A stretch of 6,601 nucleotides of DNA from Clostridiales bacterium UBA1248 (GTDB lineage: Bacteria > Bacillota > Clostridia > Oscillospirales > CAG-272): positions 4,582-11,182 of the forward strand of contig DBWC01000026.1 in the NCBI GenBank assembly GCA_002308615.1, in the 5' to 3' direction. The notes under the pieces were generated by a model that had not been told where the DNA came from, made no database searches, and worked only from the letters and a program-made list of their open reading frames with translations. The position numbers were made by a program, and so were the translations under genes. Shown here piece by piece: positions 3,925-6,601 of this stretch; position 1 is the stretch's first letter; each line of letters opens with the position of its first letter.

Positions 3925-5787
3925 ATGAAAAAAATAAATGCAATAAAGCTTTGTCCGGCGCTGAAAAACTATATCTGGGGCGGAGACAGGCTTATTAAAA
4001 AATACGGAAAAATAACGGATATGAAGACGTGCTCGGAGAGCTGGGAGCTGTCGTTTCATCCGGACGGAATGACGCGCGTATCCGACGGGCGCACGCTTTC
4101 GGAAGCTTTAAGCCCGGAACAGCTCGGCGAAAACTGCAAATCGTTTCCGTATTTCCCCGTACTCGTAAAGCTGATAGACGCTAAGCAGGATCTGTCCGTC
4201 CAGGTGCATCCGTCCGATGAGTACGCGCTGGCAAACGGCCTGGGTTACGGAAAAACGGAGATGTGGTACGTTGTAGATACCGAGCCCGGAGCGTGCCTTT
4301 ATATAGGTTTCAGAAAAGAATTGAGTGATGACGAGATAAAAGATGTGATAGCTGATGAAACGCTGCCTGAGTATCTTAACAAAGTTGAAGTAAAACCGGG
4401 CGACGCGTATTTGATCCCCGCCGGCACGGTCCACGCCATAGGCAAAGGATGCCTTATCTGTGAGATACAGCAGAACAGCAATATAACCTACCGCTTATAC
4501 GATTACGGGCGCAAAGACAAAAACGGAAACAAAAGAGAACTGCATATAGAGCAGGCGTTATCCGTGATCGACAAAAATTCAAAAGCGCAAAAGAGCAAAA
4601 ACTTTGAAACGGACGACGGAGAAATTCTCTTTGCGACGAAATATTTTACCGCATACAAGCTCAAAGTGAACGGAGAACGCGTCATAAAAGCCGACAAAGG
4701 CTCCTTCAGATGTCTTACGTGCGTTTCCGGCGCCGGCGTGACAGACGGCGAAAAAATATGTGCTGGAGATTCGTATTATCTCCCCGCCGGCTCTGACGAA
4801 TACGGTATCTCCGGCGATATGACGCTTATCGTTACGGCGGTAAGAAAATACGCCGTCGGCATAGACTTAGGCGGAACGTTTATAAAGGGCGGCATAGCGG
4901 ACGATCTCGGAAATATTATCATATCGGACAAAGTAAAAACGGAAGCCGAAAAAGGCGATAAAGCCGTGGCAAAGAACATAGCCGATCTCTGCGCAAGCCT
5001 TCTTGACGCGTCGGGTATGACGGCGGAGGACGTCTGCGGCGTCGGCATGGGCGTTCCAGGAATGATAGACAGCGCAAACGGGGAGGTCGTATATTCAAAC
5101 AATCTGAAATGGTCGCATTTCAAAATATCGGACGACGTGAAAAAACGCTGTAAGCTGGACGTCAGGATAACTAACGACGCGAACGCCGCCGCACTCGGCG
5201 AGGCGATGTTCGGAGAAGGAAAAGGCTGTAAAAACACGGTCATGCTCACGCTCGGAACGGGAGTCGGCGGCGGGCTCGTGCTTGACGGCAAGCTTTACGA
5301 GGGCAACGCGTCCGCGGGCGCGGAGCTCGGTCACATGGCGATAATAAAAGGCGGTGTGACGTGTACCTGCGGCAGACGCGGCTGCCTTGAAGCGTACGCG
5401 TCCGCGACGGCGCTCATACGCGACACCAAACGCGCGCTGCAGCAGCATCCCGACAGCAAAATGAGCGAAGCGGGGGAAATAAACGGCGCCACGGCTTTCA
5501 GATATAAGGACGTTGACGGATACGCAAAGGCGGTAGTCGACGCTTATATAGGCTATCTTGCCGCCGGTATCGTGGATATAGCAAACGTGTTCAGGCCGGA
5601 AAAGGTCATTTTAGGCGGCGGAATCAGCGCGGAAAAGGAAGGGCTGACCGCGCCGCTTCAGAAGCTTGTTGACGAAGATATATTCGGCGGCGATATGGGT
5701 CCCGCCGTGAAGATAACGACGGCGAAGCTCGGCAACAGAGCGGGTATTTTAGGCGCCGCCGCGCTCGTGTTTGAAAGGAGTCTGTGA
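3925..5787 (+). CDS. Fused class I mannose-6-phosphate isomerase and ROK-family sugar kinase
   Basis: This 620-residue protein joins two complete enzymes in one frame. Residues 1-307 are a Firmicutes-type class I mannose-6-phosphate isomerase (ManA; mannose-6-P to fructose-6-P). It has IWGG at 17-20, probable zinc ligands Q93 and H95 (VQVHP), E112 (KTEMWY) and H170 (GTVHAIG), and an active-site arginine R190 (TYRLYDYGR), then a C-terminal beta domain. Residues 308-620 are a ROK kinase. It has the phosphate-binding loop IDLGGT (313-318), VPG (377-379), NDANAA (417-422) with catalytic base D418, LGTGVGGG (443-450), sugar-binding E467-x-x-H470, and a zinc site from H470, C480, C482 and C487 (CTCGRRGC). 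Each half matches the length of the separate enzymes (about 310-320). The ROK half looks more like glucokinase (GlcK) than fructokinase (ScrK); mannose is a plausible substrate given the fusion. The start has AGGTGAT 3 bases upstream. No signal peptide, so it is cytoplasmic. The gene leads an operon with an SGNH hydrolase. Confidence 0.93.
   Translation: MKKINAIKLCPALKNYIWGGDRLIKKYGKITDMKTCSESWELSFHPDGMTRVSDGRTLSEALSPEQLGENCKSFPYFPVLVKLIDAKQDLSVQVHPSDEYALANGLGYGKTEMWYVVDTEPGACLYIGFRKELSDDEIKDVIADETLPEYLNKVEVKPGDAYLIPAGTVHAIGKGCLICEIQQNSNITYRLYDYGRKDKNGNKRELHIEQALSVIDKNSKAQKSKNFETDDGEILFATKYFTAYKLKVNGERVIKADKGSFRCLTCVSGAGVTDGEKICAGDSYYLPAGSDEYGISGDMTLIVTAVRKYAVGIDLGGTFIKGGIADDLGNIIISDKVKTEAEKGDKAVAKNIADLCASLLDASGMTAEDVCGVGMGVPGMIDSANGEVVYSNNLKWSHFKISDDVKKRCKLDVRITNDANAAALGEAMFGEGKGCKNTVMLTLGTGVGGGLVLDGKLYEGNASAGAELGHMAIIKGGVTCTCGRRGCLEAYASATALIRDTKRALQQHPDSKMSEAGEINGATAFRYKDVDGYAKAVVDAYIGYLAAGIVDIANVFRPEKVILGGGISAEKEGLTAPLQKLVDEDIFGGDMGPAVKITTAKLGNRAGILGAAALVFERSL
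5777..5780 (+). promoter_or_regulatory. Ribosome-binding site that sets the SGNH hydrolase start
   Basis: AAAGGAG (5774-5780) lies in the final codons of the fusion gene. Its GGAG core is 6 bases before the ATG at 5787, but only 3 before the in-frame GTG at 5784. This favours the ATG, which shares its A with the TGA stop of the fusion gene. Confidence 0.75.
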
Positions 5788-6359
5788 TGAAAATCCTGTT
5801 TATCGGAAACAGCTATACGTATTTTAACGATATGCCCGAGCTTTTCAGAAAGGAATGTGAGGACAACGGCGTAAAAGCGGAGGTCGACAGCGTGACCGCC
5901 GGCGGCTATATGCTGTCGCAGTTTTTGTCGGACGAAGACGAACACGCGCAGCGTTTAAAGCGCCTTTTTGAAGAAAAAAGGTATGATTACGTCGTTTTGC
6001 AGGAACAGAGCGTCAAACCGGCGGTCGATACGGAGGCGTTTTTGAAGGACGCGTCGGAGCTTGCGGCTAAGGCGAAGGAAAACGGCGCGAAGCCTGTGCT
6101 GTACGAGACGTGGGGACGCGCGGACGGAGAAGAAACGCTGTCGTATCTCGGCATCACGCACGAGGAGATGCAGGATAAGCTGAGAGCGGCGTACGAGACC
6201 GCGGCAAAACGGACGGGAGCCATCCTCGTATACGCGGGCGACGCGTTTCACAAAGCGTACAGAGAGGGAAAAGACGTGTTTGATCCCGACGGAAGCCACC
6301 CGTCGCCGTACGGATCGCAGATAGTTGCAAAAGAGTTCTTCAAAAAGATAGCGAAATAA
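5787..6359 (+). CDS. SGNH/GDSL-type hydrolase, probable esterase or deacetylase
   Basis: This 190-residue protein begins with the block I motif of SGNH hydrolases, ILFIGNSYT, in which S9 is the nucleophile. A glycine pair at 39-40 (TAGGYM) fits block II. LQEQS (71-75) stands where the G-x-N-D block is found in classical members, with Q74 likely replacing the oxyanion asparagine. The protein ends with DPDGSHPSPYGS (166-177), giving the D168-x-x-H171 catalytic pair. Length and layout fit a single flavodoxin-like domain. Members remove acyl groups, often acetyl, from sugars or lipids; the substrate cannot be read here. No signal peptide or membrane segment is seen, so it should act in the cytoplasm. 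The start ATG overlaps the stop of the fusion gene by one base, so the two are translationally coupled. Context suggests deacetylation of imported oligosaccharides feeding the kinase-isomerase, which is an inference. Membership in the DUF4886 branch is possible but not certain. Confidence 0.85.
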   Translation: MKILFIGNSYTYFNDMPELFRKECEDNGVKAEVDSVTAGGYMLSQFLSDEDEHAQRLKRLFEEKRYDYVVLQEQSVKPAVDTEAFLKDASELAAKAKENGAKPVLYETWGRADGEETLSYLGITHEEMQDKLRAAYETAAKRTGAILVYAGDAFHKAYREGKDVFDPDGSHPSPYGSQIVAKEFFKKIAK

Positions 6360-6442
6360 TGCAGTCGGAGAACCCCGGGATCGCAAAGCGCACGGATCGA
6401 CGGCACAGCCGATACGTATCAACGAAAAAAAGCATAAGAAAT

Positions 6443-6480
6443 AAAAAGCCGATACCGGGTTTTTCGGGTATCGGCTTTTT
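6443..6480. terminator. Strong bidirectional terminator between convergent genes
   Basis: A perfect 14-bp inverted repeat has arms 6443-6456 (AAAAAGCCGATACC) and 6467-6480 (GGTATCGGCTTTTT) with a 10-base loop. The arms start with five As and end with five Ts, so it can end transcription of the SGNH hydrolase operon on the plus strand (83 bases after its stop) and of the rubrerythrin gene on the minus strand (13 bases after its stop). Confidence 0.93.
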
Positions 6481-6493
6481 GATTTGATTGCTT

Positions 6494-6601
6494 TTAATAA
6501 TTTTCCGCGTTTACTTCGAAGTAGCTCTGCGGGTGTGCGCATACGGGGCAGACGTCGGGGGCTTTCGTACCGACTACTATGTGTCCGCAGTTGCGGCATT
6601 C
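6494..6601 (-). CDS. Rubrerythrin, C-terminal rubredoxin-like domain (partial, runs off the right edge)
   Basis: The last 35 codons and the TAA stop of a minus-strand gene are present. The peptide has the two cysteine pairs of a rubredoxin-type Fe(SCys)4 site: CRNCG near its start and CPVCAHPQ further on. It ends in SYFEVNAENY, the typical tail of clostridial rubrerythrins. Rubrerythrin is a peroxide-reducing di-iron protein of anaerobes that protects against oxidative stress in the cytoplasm. The catalytic ferritin-like domain lies outside the window, so other rubrerythrin-family members with this tail are not excluded. The gene converges on the plus-strand operon and shares the terminator at 6443-6480. 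Confidence 0.88.
   Translation of the reverse strand, partial: ECRNCGHIVVGTKAPDVCPVCAHPQSYFEVNAENY

Noticed and set aside
4800..4870. Frameshift or sequencing error creating an artificial isomerase-kinase fusion
   Set aside because: Both domains are complete and in one frame. The junction has no ATG, GTG or TTG start close to the kinase's first strand and no ribosome-binding site, so an ordinary two-gene arrangement cannot be restored by a single indel. Comparison with relatives would settle it.
4776..5448. Two long minus-strand reading frames within the kinase domain (4776-5291 and 5095-5448)
   Set aside because: Low-complexity products rich in Ser/Pro or Arg/Ala, antisense to fully conserved ROK motifs; shadows of the coding strand.
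5784..5786. GTG at 5784 as the SGNH hydrolase start
   Set aside because: It is only 3 bases from the GGAG core, while the next codon ATG (5787) is at a normal 6 bases and is the stronger start codon.
5955..6599. 214-residue minus-strand reading frame across the SGNH gene and the rubrerythrin end
   Set aside because: It is arginine-rich and compositionally odd, lies antisense to a gene with clear catalytic motifs, crosses the bidirectional terminator, and uses a different frame from the recognisable rubrerythrin tail.

Overview
The window reads as chromosomal DNA of a strictly anaerobic, gut-type Clostridia (Firmicutes) bacterium. Base composition is roughly balanced, ATA is used often for isoleucine, and AGGAGG-type ribosome binding sites and sigma-A-like promoters with near-consensus boxes are present. 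The genes belong to carbohydrate use, and a rubrerythrin tail at the right edge supports an anaerobic lifestyle. This lineage call is an inference from style and gene content; no rRNA or marker gene is present. I see no tRNA, CRISPR, insertion sequence, phage gene or broken gene.

Layout. Bases 1-96 are a non-coding tail with two hairpins and a G-quadruplex-type G-run array, all best read on the minus strand. Bases 97-3059 (minus) form a two-gene operon: a large cytoplasmic alpha-L-rhamnosidase-like (GH78-type) glycosidase, then an unrecognised six-helix membrane protein whose start overlaps the glycosidase stop (ATGA). The operon has a very good extended -10 promoter at 3088-3116. A non-coding stretch (3117-3299) holds a weak repeat-like element and a textbook terminator. 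The terminator ends the next minus-strand gene, a 2'-5' RNA ligase family 2H phosphoesterase (3300-3803). That gene seems to be transcribed as a leaderless mRNA. Its promoter is back to back with the promoter of the plus-strand operon.

The plus-strand operon (3925-6359) starts with the most notable gene: a 620-residue single-chain fusion of a complete class I mannose-6-phosphate isomerase (residues 1-307) and a complete ROK-family sugar kinase (residues 308-620), with virtually no linker. Both domains keep all the metal and catalytic residues I can identify. If the kinase accepts mannose, the one polypeptide would take free mannose to mannose-6-phosphate and on to fructose-6-phosphate. A translationally coupled 190-residue SGNH hydrolase follows, possibly a deacetylase or esterase acting on sugars. 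A strong bidirectional terminator (6443-6480) separates this operon from the convergent rubrerythrin gene, of which only the C-terminal rubredoxin-like domain lies in the window.

Together the region looks like intracellular processing of imported plant-type glycans: glycosidase, kinase plus isomerase, and esterase, in two separately transcribed units flanking an RNA-processing or repair-type gene.
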